A stretch of 17,460 nucleotides of DNA, from assembly GCA_016199405.1 (NCBI GenBank), contig JACQGS010000289.1:1-17460 (forward strand), written 5' to 3'. This DNA comes from Chloroflexota bacterium. Lineage in GTDB: Bacteria > Chloroflexota > Anaerolineae > UBA4142. This document shows, piece after piece, positions 7,568 to 14,945 of the stretch. Both the position numbers and the translations under genes were made by a program. The notes beneath the pieces are model-generated. The model had not been told where the DNA came from, made no database searches, and saw only the letters and a program-made list of their open reading frames with translations. Position 1 is the stretch's first letter, and the number at the start of each line of letters is the position of its first letter.

Positions 7568-8083
7568 ATGTCCATCACGATTCGAGTTCATCCCAAATTT
7601 TCATCGCGCGTGCCGCGCGCGCGGCTGACGCGCCTCGTCCGTCGCGCATTGCGCGCGGAAAAAGCGCGCGGCGATGTGACGCTCTATGTCACGACCGACG
7701 CGGAATTGCGCGCGCTCAACCGGAAATTCCACGCAACCGACGCGGCGACGGATGTGTTGGCGTTTCCAGCACGTGCGCGTAGGGGCGAGGCATTTTCACG
7801 CGTCAAATCATATCGGGAATCTGATCGGTCTAATGCCAGCCCGTCTTCAAGGAGAAGCGCGTTGTGGAAAATGCCTCGCCCATACATTGGCGACATCATC
7901 ATTTCGTACGACACTGCGCGCGTCAACGCGCGGCGAGTGGGCTGGCGCATCGCGGATGAATTGGAATTGCTCGTCGCGCATGGACTATTGCATTTGCTCG
8001 GTTATGAAGACCACGCGCCGCGCGCGCGGGCGCGGATGTGGCGGAGACAGGCAACCATTTTAGGCAGGCAAATTCCCTCCTGA
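7568..8083 (+). CDS. ybeY: Endoribonuclease YbeY, carrying an in-frame repeat insertion
   Basis: 171 aa metal-dependent RNase for 16S rRNA 3'-end maturation and ribosome quality control. The N-terminal conserved block LNRKFHATDAATDVLAFP (50-67) and the block GDIIIS (108-113) are family features normally separated by about 10-20 residues. Here about 36 residues encoded by an inverted-repeat element (7779-7885) lie between them; they are basic and low in hydrophobics. The catalytic segment HGLLHLLGYEDH has His138, His142 and His149. The usual pattern puts the third His six residues after the second; here it is seven, so one residue is extra. It lies 44 nt after pgpH, a conserved neighbour. Both conserved ends are in one open frame, so the gene may still be functional, but activity is uncertain. 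Confidence 0.88.
   Translation: MSITIRVHPKFSSRVPRARLTRLVRRALRAEKARGDVTLYVTTDAELRALNRKFHATDAATDVLAFPARARRGEAFSRVKSYRESDRSNASPSSRRSALWKMPRPYIGDIIISYDTARVNARRVGWRIADELELLVAHGLLHLLGYEDHAPRARARMWRRQATILGRQIPS
7779..7885. mobile_element. MITE-like inverted-repeat element inside ybeY
   Basis: GTAGGGGCGAGGCATTTTC (7779-7797) and GAAAATGCCTCGCCCATAC (7867-7885) pair at 18 of 19 positions, 15 of them consecutive and perfect. A second short pairing ACGCG/CGCGT (7798-7802, 7858-7862) continues the stem after a 4-nt bulge. The element is 107 bp and has no coding capacity of its own beyond the ybeY frame. A TA dinucleotide lies at each end (7780-7781, 7883-7884), as a TA target duplication would give, though TA inside the inverted repeat explains this equally well. 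It looks like a non-autonomous transposable element or a large REP-type palindrome. No transposase is present in the window. Confidence 0.75.
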
Positions 8084-8089
8084 GATCGA

Positions 8090-8142
8090 AACGGAATACG
8101 AATTACGCAACACGACACGTAATGCATAGAGCGTAGTCCGTT
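8090..8142. repeat. Heptad-repeat hairpin after ybeY
   Basis: Left arm units ACGGAAT, ACGAATT, ACGCAAC, ACGACAC (8091-8118). AACGGAATACG (8090-8100) pairs with CGTAGTCCGTT (8132-8142) at 10 of 11 positions, and inside it ATTACG (8102-8107) pairs with CGTAAT (8118-8123). It starts 7 nt after the ybeY stop. It uses the same 7-mer word as the array at 9416-9491. Confidence 0.65.
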
Positions 8143-8168
8143 CAAATTCAAACCGCCGAGGATTCTCC

Positions 8169-9416
8169 TTGAAATACAACGTCAACGAAATTCGCACGCA
8201 CTTTCCCTCGCTCCAAACCGGCGCGATCTATTTCGATAACCCGGCGGGCACGCAAGTGCCGCAAGAAGTCATCGACGCGGTGCGCGATTACTACCTCACC
8301 GCGAACGCGAACAACGGCGGCGCGTTCGCCACGTCGCAACGCTCGGATGCGATCATTGCGGAGGCGCGTAATGCGTTTGCCGATTTCCTGAACGCGCAAT
8401 CGCCGGACGAAATCGTTTTCGGTCCGAATATGACGACGCTGACGTTCATCGTCTCGCGCGCGCTCGGCCGATTTTTGGATGAAGGCGATGAGATTATCGT
8501 AACGCGCCTCGATCACGACGCGAATATTTCGCCGTGGACTGCGCTCGCAGAACGCGGCGTCGTGATCAAATGGGTGGATTTCCACACCGACGATTGCACG
8601 CTGAATATGGCGGATTTCGAAAAGCATCTCTCGACGAAAACGCGCCTTGTCGCGATTGGCGGCGCGTCGAACGCGGTCGGCACCCTGAACGATTTGCAAA
8701 CGCTGACCGATCTCGCGCATATGGCAGGCGCGACGGTGTTTGTGGACGCGGTGCATCTCGCGCCGCACGCGCCGATTGACGTGCAGGCATTGAATTGCGA
8801 TTTGCTCGCGTGCTCGGTGTACAAATTCTACGGACCGCATCTCGGCGTTTTGTGGGGCAAGTACGATCTGCTCGACCGGCTGTCGGCATACAAAGTGCGT
8901 CCAGCCGGCAACAAACCGCCGGACAAATTCGAAAACGGCACGCAAAATCACGAGTGCATTGCCGGCGCGCTCGCGGCGGTGAATTATCTCGCGAGTGTCG
9001 GCGAAAAATATGGCGGAGATTTTGCCGCGCCGTATGTGCAATTTAGCGGCAGACGCTTGCAATTGAAATCCGCGCTCGCCGCGATCAAAGCGTACGAAAA
9101 AGAGCTCGCGACGCGGCTGGTCGTTGGTTTGAGCGATATTCCCGGCGTGACGCTGTACGGCATCGCCGATCCCGCGCGTTTTGATTATCGCGCGCCGACG
9201 TTCGCGATCACGGTCGACGGCAAAACGCCGCGGCAAGTCGCGGAAGCGTTGGGGCGCGAAAATATCTATGTTTGGGACGGCAACTATTACGCGCTCGAAG
9301 TGATGCAACGCTTGGGTTTGCAAGATCGCGGCGGCGCGGTGCGCATCGGCTTGGCGCATTACAATACCGCGCAAGAAGTGGACAAATTTCTAGAGACACT
9401 CAAACGCCTAGAATAA
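8169..9416 (+). CDS. Cysteine-desulfurase-like class V aminotransferase
   Basis: 415 aa PLP-dependent enzyme of the aminotransferase class V fold, closest in pattern to the cysteine-desulfurase-like group TIGR01976. Visible features: YFDNPAGTQVP near 20-30, the cofactor-contact segment DHDANISPW, FVDAVHLAPH carrying the Asp that binds the PLP pyridine nitrogen, and SVYKFYGPHLG with Lys219 as the probable Schiff-base lysine. The true substrate is not established for this subgroup; it may act on cysteine or on another amino acid. The start is TTG at 8169 with GAGG (8158-8161) 7 nt upstream; the protein then begins in the family-typical way (residues before FPSL). No iscU or sufU scaffold gene is next to it, which argues against a dedicated Fe-S operon. 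Confidence 0.85.
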   Translation: MKYNVNEIRTHFPSLQTGAIYFDNPAGTQVPQEVIDAVRDYYLTANANNGGAFATSQRSDAIIAEARNAFADFLNAQSPDEIVFGPNMTTLTFIVSRALGRFLDEGDEIIVTRLDHDANISPWTALAERGVVIKWVDFHTDDCTLNMADFEKHLSTKTRLVAIGGASNAVGTLNDLQTLTDLAHMAGATVFVDAVHLAPHAPIDVQALNCDLLACSVYKFYGPHLGVLWGKYDLLDRLSAYKVRPAGNKPPDKFENGTQNHECIAGALAAVNYLASVGEKYGGDFAAPYVQFSGRRLQLKSALAAIKAYEKELATRLVVGLSDIPGVTLYGIADPARFDYRAPTFAITVDGKTPRQVAEALGRENIYVWDGNYYALEVMQRLGLQDRGGAVRIGLAHYNTAQEVDKFLETLKRLE

Positions 9417-9491
9417 ACGGAACACGAAACACGAAACACGTATTGCGTATTGCGTGTTGCGTGTTGCGTATTGCGTGTTGCGTATTCCGTT
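9416..9491. repeat. Ten-unit heptad array with inverted ends
   Basis: Ten consecutive, perfectly in-phase 7-bp units fill 9417-9486: ACGGAAC, ACGAAAC, ACGAAAC, ACGTATT, then GCGTATT, GCGTGTT, GCGTGTT, GCGTATT, GCGTGTT, GCGTATT. The unit changes from ACGNAAY to its complement-like form RCGTRTT without loss of phase. The ends AACGGAACACG (9416-9426) and CGTATTCCGTT (9481-9491) pair at 10 of 11 positions. The array begins directly after the upstream stop codon and ends 2 nt before the aminotransferase leader (Shine-Dalgarno GGGGAGAGG). Confidence 0.85.
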
Positions 9492-9507
9492 GAATGGGGA
9501 GAGGACA

Positions 9508-10677
9508 ATGCTCGCGAATCGAGTCAATTTTTTTACCGAATCGGTAATCCGCGAAATGACGCGGCTGGCGTATCAATATAACGCGGTCAATCTCGCGCAA
9601 GGGATGCCGGATTTTGAAACGCCGCAAGAACTCAAAGACGCGGCGTGCCGCGCGATTCAAGACGGCTACAATCAGTACGCGATCACATGGGGCGCGCCGG
9701 CGTTGCGTCAAGCCATCGCGGAAAAAGCGCGGCGCTTCAACGGCATCGCGGCTGACCCTGACGAAAATATTACCGTCTGTTGCGGCGCGACCGAGTGCAT
9801 GATGGCGACGCTGCTCGCGCTGATCAATCCCGGCGACGAGGTGATCGTCTTTCAGCCGTTCTATGAAAATTATGGACCCGACGCGCAAATCTCCGGCGCA
9901 AAGCCGGTGCATGTCTCGCTCCGCGCACCTGATTGGTCGTTCGATCCAGACGAACTGCGCCGCGCGTTCAGCGCCAAAACCAAAGCGATCATCATCAACA
10001 CGCCGAACAATCCGACCGGGCACGTGTTCACGCGCGCGGAACTTGCGCTGATCGCCGAGCTGTGCCAAAAACACAACGCGTACGCGATCACGGACGAAAT
10101 TTACGAATACATCATTTATTCCGACGCGCCGCACATCAGCATGGCGACGCTGCCGGGAATGGCAGAGCGCACGATCACGATCAGCGGCTTGTCGAAAACG
10201 TACAGCATCACCGGCTGGCGGCTCGGCTACTGCATCGCGCCGCGCGAAATCACGAACGGCATCCGCAAGGTACACGATTTTCTCACGGTCGGCGCGCCGC
10301 ATCCGTTGCAAGTCGCCGGCGCGCTCGCGCTCTCGTTCGAAGCAAAATATTTCGAGACGGTGCGCGCGGACTATCGCCGCCGCCGCAAAATCCTCTGCGA
10401 TTATTTGTCCGAAGCCGGTTTTCAATTCTACGAACCGGAGGGCGCGTATTACATCATGACCGACATTACGCCGTTCGGATCGAAGAACGATGTTGAATTT
10501 GTGCAATGGCTCGTAAAAGAGATCGGCGTCGCGGCAGTGCCGGGCAGTAGTTTCTATTCGCCGCCGGAGTTGGGCAGGACGCAAGTGCGTTTCATGTTCG
10601 CGAAAAAAGAAGAGACGTTGCATCAGGCGGGGGAGCGGCTGTTGAAAGTGAGAGAAAAAATAGAACGTATTGCGTAG
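9508..10677 (+). CDS. PLP-dependent aminotransferase, class I/II
   Basis: 389 aa cytosolic aminotransferase of fold type I (AspC/kynurenine/methionine aminotransferase-like). Features in order: AQGMPDF near the N-terminus, YNQYAITWGAPALRQAI, the loop NTPNNPTGHVF, DEIYEYI with the PLP-contacting Asp and Tyr, SGLSKTYSITGWRLGY with Lys230 as the Schiff-base lysine, and a C-terminal Arg in the segment VRFMFA that would bind the substrate carboxylate. The amino-acid substrate is not predictable. The open frame begins at 9454 inside the heptad array, but the ATG at 9508 is chosen because GGGGAGAGG lies 3-4 nt before it and the family N-terminus starts there. Its last codons and stop (ERIA, stop) are spelled by the next heptad array. 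Confidence 0.92.
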   Translation: MLANRVNFFTESVIREMTRLAYQYNAVNLAQGMPDFETPQELKDAACRAIQDGYNQYAITWGAPALRQAIAEKARRFNGIAADPDENITVCCGATECMMATLLALINPGDEVIVFQPFYENYGPDAQISGAKPVHVSLRAPDWSFDPDELRRAFSAKTKAIIINTPNNPTGHVFTRAELALIAELCQKHNAYAITDEIYEYIIYSDAPHISMATLPGMAERTITISGLSKTYSITGWRLGYCIAPREITNGIRKVHDFLTVGAPHPLQVAGALALSFEAKYFETVRADYRRRRKILCDYLSEAGFQFYEPEGAYYIMTDITPFGSKNDVEFVQWLVKEIGVAAVPGSSFYSPPELGRTQVRFMFAKKEETLHQAGERLLKVREKIERIA

Positions 10678-10699
10678 TGCGTGGGGCGTATTCAGTAGG
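10665..10699. repeat. Heptad array overlapping the aminotransferase stop codon
   Basis: Five in-phase 7-bp units: ACGTATT, GCGTAGT, GCGTGGG, GCGTATT, CAGTAGG. The stop codon TAG (10675-10677) is inside the second unit, so the array has extended into, or created, the end of the coding region. The word is the same as at 9438-9486. No complementary arm was found before the ftcD start at 10735. Confidence 0.7.
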
Positions 10700-10734
10700 G
10701 GATGAGGGCGAAATGAAACTTGCAACTTGAGACA

Positions 10735-11631
10735 ATGAATTCCATCGTCGAATGCGTTCCGAACTTTAGCGAGGGTCGCCGCGCGGAGGTCGTGGATGAA
10801 ATCGTCGCGGCGATGCTTGGCGCGGGCGTGAAACTGCTCGGTCGCGAGATGGACGCGGATCACAATCGCTCTGTCATCACGTTTGCCGGCGTGCCGAACG
10901 CGGTTGAAGACGCGGCGTTTCGCGGCATTGCAAAGGCATCGCAGTTGATTGATCTCGACGCGCATCGCGGCGAGCATCCGCGCATCGGCGCGACGGACGT
11001 CGTGCCGTTTGTGCCGGTGCGCGGCGTCTCGATGGACGAATGCGTCGCGATGGCGCGGCGGCTCGGCGAGCGCGTCGCGCGCGAGTTGAACATCCCGGTT
11101 TATCTGTACGAACGCGCCGCGACGCGTCCGGAACGCCGCGACCTCGCCTACATCCGCCGCGGCGAGTACGAAGCGTTGAAGCAAGAGATCGCGTCGAATC
11201 CAGACCGCGCGCCGGATTTCGGTCCCGCGCGGATCGGCAAAGCCGGCGCGACGGTCATCGGTGCGCGACCGTACTTGATCGCGTTCAATGTTAATCTCGC
11301 GACGAGCGATTTGAAAATCGCGAAAGAAATTGCGAGCGTCATCCGCGAAAAAAACGGCGGATTGAAAGCGGTCAAAGCGTTGGGCTTTATGCTCCGCGAA
11401 AAGAATATCGCGCAGGTCTCGATGAACCTCACCGATTTCAACGTCACCGGCATTCTGACCGCGTTCAGCGCGGTGCAAACCGAGGCGCAGAAACGCGGCG
11501 TTGCAGTTTTGGAAAGCGAGTTGATCGGTCTCGTGCCGCTCGAAGCATTAACGCAGGTCGCGGCGCAGGCATTGAAATTGCCGGCGTTGAAAGCGGAGCA
11601 GGTGGTGGAGACGAAATTGTTTGGGGAGTGA
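10735..11631 (+). CDS. ftcD: Glutamate formimidoyltransferase
   Basis: 298 aa, the size of stand-alone bacterial formimidoyltransferases (no fused cyclodeaminase). It transfers the formimidoyl group of N-formimidoyl-L-glutamate to tetrahydrofolate, releasing glutamate, the last step of one route of histidine breakdown. The N-terminus IVECVPNFSEGRR is diagnostic, and HRGEHPRIGATDV (77-89) contains His81, matching the catalytic His of the mammalian enzyme domain. The folate-site loop and C-terminal subdomain (about 180-298, with TDFNVTG) are present. ATG 10735 is chosen because the protein begins right at the conserved motif; an in-frame TTG at 10720 is possible. No strong Shine-Dalgarno sequence. 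Its substrate-producing partner hutI lies on the other strand at the right end of the window. Confidence 0.92.
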   Translation: MNSIVECVPNFSEGRRAEVVDEIVAAMLGAGVKLLGREMDADHNRSVITFAGVPNAVEDAAFRGIAKASQLIDLDAHRGEHPRIGATDVVPFVPVRGVSMDECVAMARRLGERVARELNIPVYLYERAATRPERRDLAYIRRGEYEALKQEIASNPDRAPDFGPARIGKAGATVIGARPYLIAFNVNLATSDLKIAKEIASVIREKNGGLKAVKALGFMLREKNIAQVSMNLTDFNVTGILTAFSAVQTEAQKRGVAVLESELIGLVPLEALTQVAAQALKLPALKAEQVVETKLFGE

Positions 11632-11633
11632 TC

Positions 11634-11659
11634 CACGAATTCACACGAATGGCACGAAT
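11634..11659. repeat. Short CACGAAT repeat between ftcD and the TIR gene
   Basis: CACGAAT occurs three times, at 11634-11640, 11644-11650 and 11653-11659, with spacings of 10 and 9 bp. It starts 3 nt after the ftcD stop codon. It resembles the other intergenic arrays in position but not in period, and no inverted arm was found. Confidence 0.6.
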
Positions 11660-11696
11660 GATTGATCGCGAGCATTAGTAAATCGAGAGGTGTTCG

Positions 11697-14600
11697 ATGG
11701 CTGATGTTTTCATTTCGTATTCGCGTAAAGACAGGGATTTTGTGCGCGCTTTGCACGATGCGCTGAAGAAACGCAACCGTGACACGTGGGTGGATTGGGA
11801 AGGCATCCCGCCCACGGCGAAATGGCTTGCGGAGATTTATGACGGGATAGAAAAAGCAGACACTTTTGTCTTCGTCATCAGTCCCGATTCAGTTGCGTCC
11901 GAAACCTGCCAAAAGGAAATTGCACACGCGGCAAAGCACAACAAGCGCATAGTTCCTATTGTACGCCGTGAGGTTGGCCCAAAAGATGTCCCTCCTCCGC
12001 TGGGTGACTATCAGTGGATTTTCTTTGGAGCAGACGATGATTTCGAGCTAAAGTTCCAAGAACTATTACACGCGCTTGACTCCGATCTAAAGTGGGCGCA
12101 TACACACACACGGTTGCTCGTTCACGCAATTGAGTGGGAAAACAAAAAGCGAAACGATGCTTATCTATTGCGTGGCAATGATTTGCAGGAAGCGGAGGAA
12201 TGGCAGGCACAAGCAGCAAGCGGCAAAGAACCTAAACCAACGCCGCTACAGAGCGAATTCGTTCTTGCGAGCCGCCAGTCGTCCGCGCGGCGACAGCGCC
12301 TTGTGTTATTTGGGGTGAGCGCGGCATTGGTGATCACATTTATTCTCGCGATTGCGGCATTGTTCCAGAGAAACGAAGCCATGTTTCAAGCGTCGGTCGC
12401 GCAGACTGCGGAAGCCAAAGCGGTAACAGAGCGCAATATTGCCCAGTCACGCGAGTTGGCGGCATCTGCGATTTCTAAATCAGCAATCGACCCTGAATTG
12501 AGTTTATTGCTAGCACTTGAGGCTACGAAGGTTTCAAAAACGGCACAATCTGAAGATGCGTTAAGGCAACTTCTACATGGACCGAATTTGCGGTTGATAA
12601 TGCGCGGCCATACCGATAGCGTAAACATTGCTTCTTTCAGCACAGATGAAAAGCTAGTAATTTCTGGAAGTCGGGATGGGACAGCACGTATATGGGAAGC
12701 GTCAACCGGCAAAAGTGTAGTTGAGCTGATTGGACACACTGCTTCGGTAAACAGCGCAGAGTTCAATCCTGATGGTATGTTGGTGGTAACCGGAAGTGAT
12801 GACGGCACAATCCGTTTATGGGAAGCGATCACAGGTAAAAACGTTGCAATATTGCGCGGGGATACTCTTCCTGTGAGACGTGCTGTGTTTAGTCCCAGCG
12901 GGAGGTACATCCTTTCTACAAGTGACGACGGCACTGTGCGTATATGGGACACGGTAACTTCTAAGGAAATTATGAATATGCCAGGCAAAAATACCAAGAT
13001 CTACGCCGCCGTATTTAGTCCCGATAGTGAATTTGTTTTGACTGCGGGTTTGAGTTGGACAATGTGGCATATATCAACGGGCGAGAAAATTCACGAACAG
13101 CCACTTCCAACAACGAGATTGGCAAGTTTTAGCCAAGATGAAGAGCTTCTTGGTGTTGTCCGCCTGTATGGACGAGACACAACAGACGTATTTATCTTCC
13201 GGTCTGCTTTGGGAGATATTATCACCCATGTGCAACTCACCGGTGCATCGGTTGTAAACATTGTATTCAGTCCCGACAACAAGTACTTCCTAACTGCGAG
13301 CGAAGACGGTGTTGTTCGCGTTTGGACAACAGCGAAGGGAGAAATCGTTTCCGAATTACACGGCCATACGCAGTCAATCACCAGTTCTTCATTTAGTCAA
13401 GATGGCCGCCTTGTCGTCACCTCAAGTTATGACGGCACAGCGCGTGTGTGGGAAACTTCTTCAGGGAAAAACATTGCTGTGTTCCGCGTTGACAATTGGG
13501 TAAATGCAGCAAAGTTTAATGAGAGCGGGAACGAGGTGCTGACATCAAACAGAGATGGAACAGTACGGATTTGGAGAGTTGCGGCAAACGAAGCTGTAGT
13601 AGAATTGAATAACTTTATTAACTCAGCGTCAGCGACCAAGTTCAGTTCGGACAATAAGTTGGTGATGACGGTCGGTTTGGATCGATACTACTGGGCCCAG
13701 GGATACGATGCGACTAGCGGTAAGCGCACCTTTGGTCGGCGAGGATTATTCACATATTCTTCTGAGTATTCGGTTTTCAGAGGGAAAGGACTTTCTGTTT
13801 TCAGTCATGACGGCAAGGTAGCCATTCCATCTGACAGTGTAGATTATGGTGTGGACGTTTGGGATGCAGCCACAGGTAAGATCCTTACAACACTGCGCGG
13901 TCATAGAGATACCGTTAATAGTGCAGAGTTCAGCCCTGACGGGAGATATATCGTCACTGCCTGTCATGATGGAACTGCGCGAGTGTGGGATGTAGCTACA
14001 GGCAAGACTATTGCTGAATTACGGGGAAACGCCGAATCGGTAACGGACGCTTCATTCAGCCCTGATGGTAGGTTTGTTATAACGCTCACTTGGAATCTCC
14101 AAGCACGAATCTGGGAGACTATTTCGGGCAAACTCATTACTGAATTGCGAGACGTGACCGATCTTGCCTTCAGCCCTGACAGCAAGAATGTATTCACGCG
14201 AAGCATTGACGGAACAGCGAAGGTGTGGAAACTAGAAAACGGTAGAACCGTATCTCAATTGGGTGACCCCCTTGGATCCCTAGTCTTTGCAAAATTCAGC
14301 CCAGATGGGAATATAATCGCTACGAAAACAAAGCCCAGTTCGCCGAAGTACATCAAACCCTCCGGATTAATCGATTACGAGTGGCTGATCTGGAATGTAG
14401 CAAGTGGGAAACAAATAACGGAGGTGAGTGGCCATGAAGATTCAATTACCTCTGTGGACTTCAGCTTGAGCGGCAATCTTATATTGACCTCAAGCATTGA
14501 CAAAACGGCACGCGTATGGAACACAATGACTGGAGATCATCTCGCTATCTTTCGTGGACACTCCGGTGTTGTATGGAGCTCAGAGTTCAGTCCTGATGGC

Positions 14601-14945
14601 AAATTGGTTGTGACGGCCAGTTCTGACAACACCGCTCGAGTTTGGGAAATATCAACGGGCAAATCAATTGCAGAGCTTCGCGGACATACGAGATCAGTAA
14701 CTAACGCAACCTTTAGTCCTGACGGCAAGTCTATCATCACCTCGAGTGGTGATGGGACAGCCCGTATTTTTCCAAGGGGAATGTTCGCGCCGCTAGAGGA
14801 TCTAATTACCATCGCACAAATGAAAGTCACCCGTGACCTCACTTGCGAAGAGCGACTGACCTATTTGCATGAAAACGTCACTTGTCCAACGCCGACACCC
14901 TATCCGACATTGACGCAATCCCGAACGCCAACGCCGAAACCTTAA
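11697..14945 (+). CDS. TIR domain - transmembrane - WD40 repeat protein
   Basis: 1082 aa. Residues 1-130 form a TIR-like domain (VFISYSRKD at 4-12, DWEGIPP at 33-39, VFVISPDS at 58-65). Glu74 in CQKEI is the position expected for the catalytic Glu of TIR NAD-cleaving enzymes. A single membrane helix lies at about 202-223, followed by a charged, helical segment (224-262) and a LLLALEA helix. About 17 WD40-type repeats then run from 300 to about 1045, many ending DGTARIW or DGTARVW, enough for two or more propellers; repeats 4, 5, 9, 10 and 14 are degenerate. A Thr/Pro-rich tail closes the protein. Shine-Dalgarno GAGAGG (11685-11690) precedes the ATG. The gene is clearly more AT-rich than its neighbours, suggesting transfer. 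Role is inferred: a membrane sensor or immune-type receptor whose WD40 part binds a signal; a non-immune signalling role is equally possible. Confidence 0.9.
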   Translation: MADVFISYSRKDRDFVRALHDALKKRNRDTWVDWEGIPPTAKWLAEIYDGIEKADTFVFVISPDSVASETCQKEIAHAAKHNKRIVPIVRREVGPKDVPPPLGDYQWIFFGADDDFELKFQELLHALDSDLKWAHTHTRLLVHAIEWENKKRNDAYLLRGNDLQEAEEWQAQAASGKEPKPTPLQSEFVLASRQSSARRQRLVLFGVSAALVITFILAIAALFQRNEAMFQASVAQTAEAKAVTERNIAQSRELAASAISKSAIDPELSLLLALEATKVSKTAQSEDALRQLLHGPNLRLIMRGHTDSVNIASFSTDEKLVISGSRDGTARIWEASTGKSVVELIGHTASVNSAEFNPDGMLVVTGSDDGTIRLWEAITGKNVAILRGDTLPVRRAVFSPSGRYILSTSDDGTVRIWDTVTSKEIMNMPGKNTKIYAAVFSPDSEFVLTAGLSWTMWHISTGEKIHEQPLPTTRLASFSQDEELLGVVRLYGRDTTDVFIFRSALGDIITHVQLTGASVVNIVFSPDNKYFLTASEDGVVRVWTTAKGEIVSELHGHTQSITSSSFSQDGRLVVTSSYDGTARVWETSSGKNIAVFRVDNWVNAAKFNESGNEVLTSNRDGTVRIWRVAANEAVVELNNFINSASATKFSSDNKLVMTVGLDRYYWAQGYDATSGKRTFGRRGLFTYSSEYSVFRGKGLSVFSHDGKVAIPSDSVDYGVDVWDAATGKILTTLRGHRDTVNSAEFSPDGRYIVTACHDGTARVWDVATGKTIAELRGNAESVTDASFSPDGRFVITLTWNLQARIWETISGKLITELRDVTDLAFSPDSKNVFTRSIDGTAKVWKLENGRTVSQLGDPLGSLVFAKFSPDGNIIATKTKPSSPKYIKPSGLIDYEWLIWNVASGKQITEVSGHEDSITSVDFSLSGNLILTSSIDKTARVWNTMTGDHLAIFRGHSGVVWSSEFSPDGKLVVTASSDNTARVWEISTGKSIAELRGHTRSVTNATFSPDGKSIITSSGDGTARIFPRGMFAPLEDLITIAQMKVTRDLTCEERLTYLHENVTCPTPTPYPTLTQSRTPTPKP

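Noticed and set aside
7779..7885. ybeY read as a broken pseudogene
   Set aside because: The frame is continuous and conserved blocks lie on both sides of the element, so I call it a gene with an insertion rather than a pseudogene; activity is unproven.
9416..9491. CRISPR-like array
   Set aside because: Units are 7 bp with no spacers and no cas genes nearby; this is a tandem heptad array.
9400..11478. 692-codon minus-strand open frame across the aminotransferase and ftcD genes
   Set aside because: It spans two real plus-strand genes and the heptad array; composition is shadow-like and there is no family resemblance.
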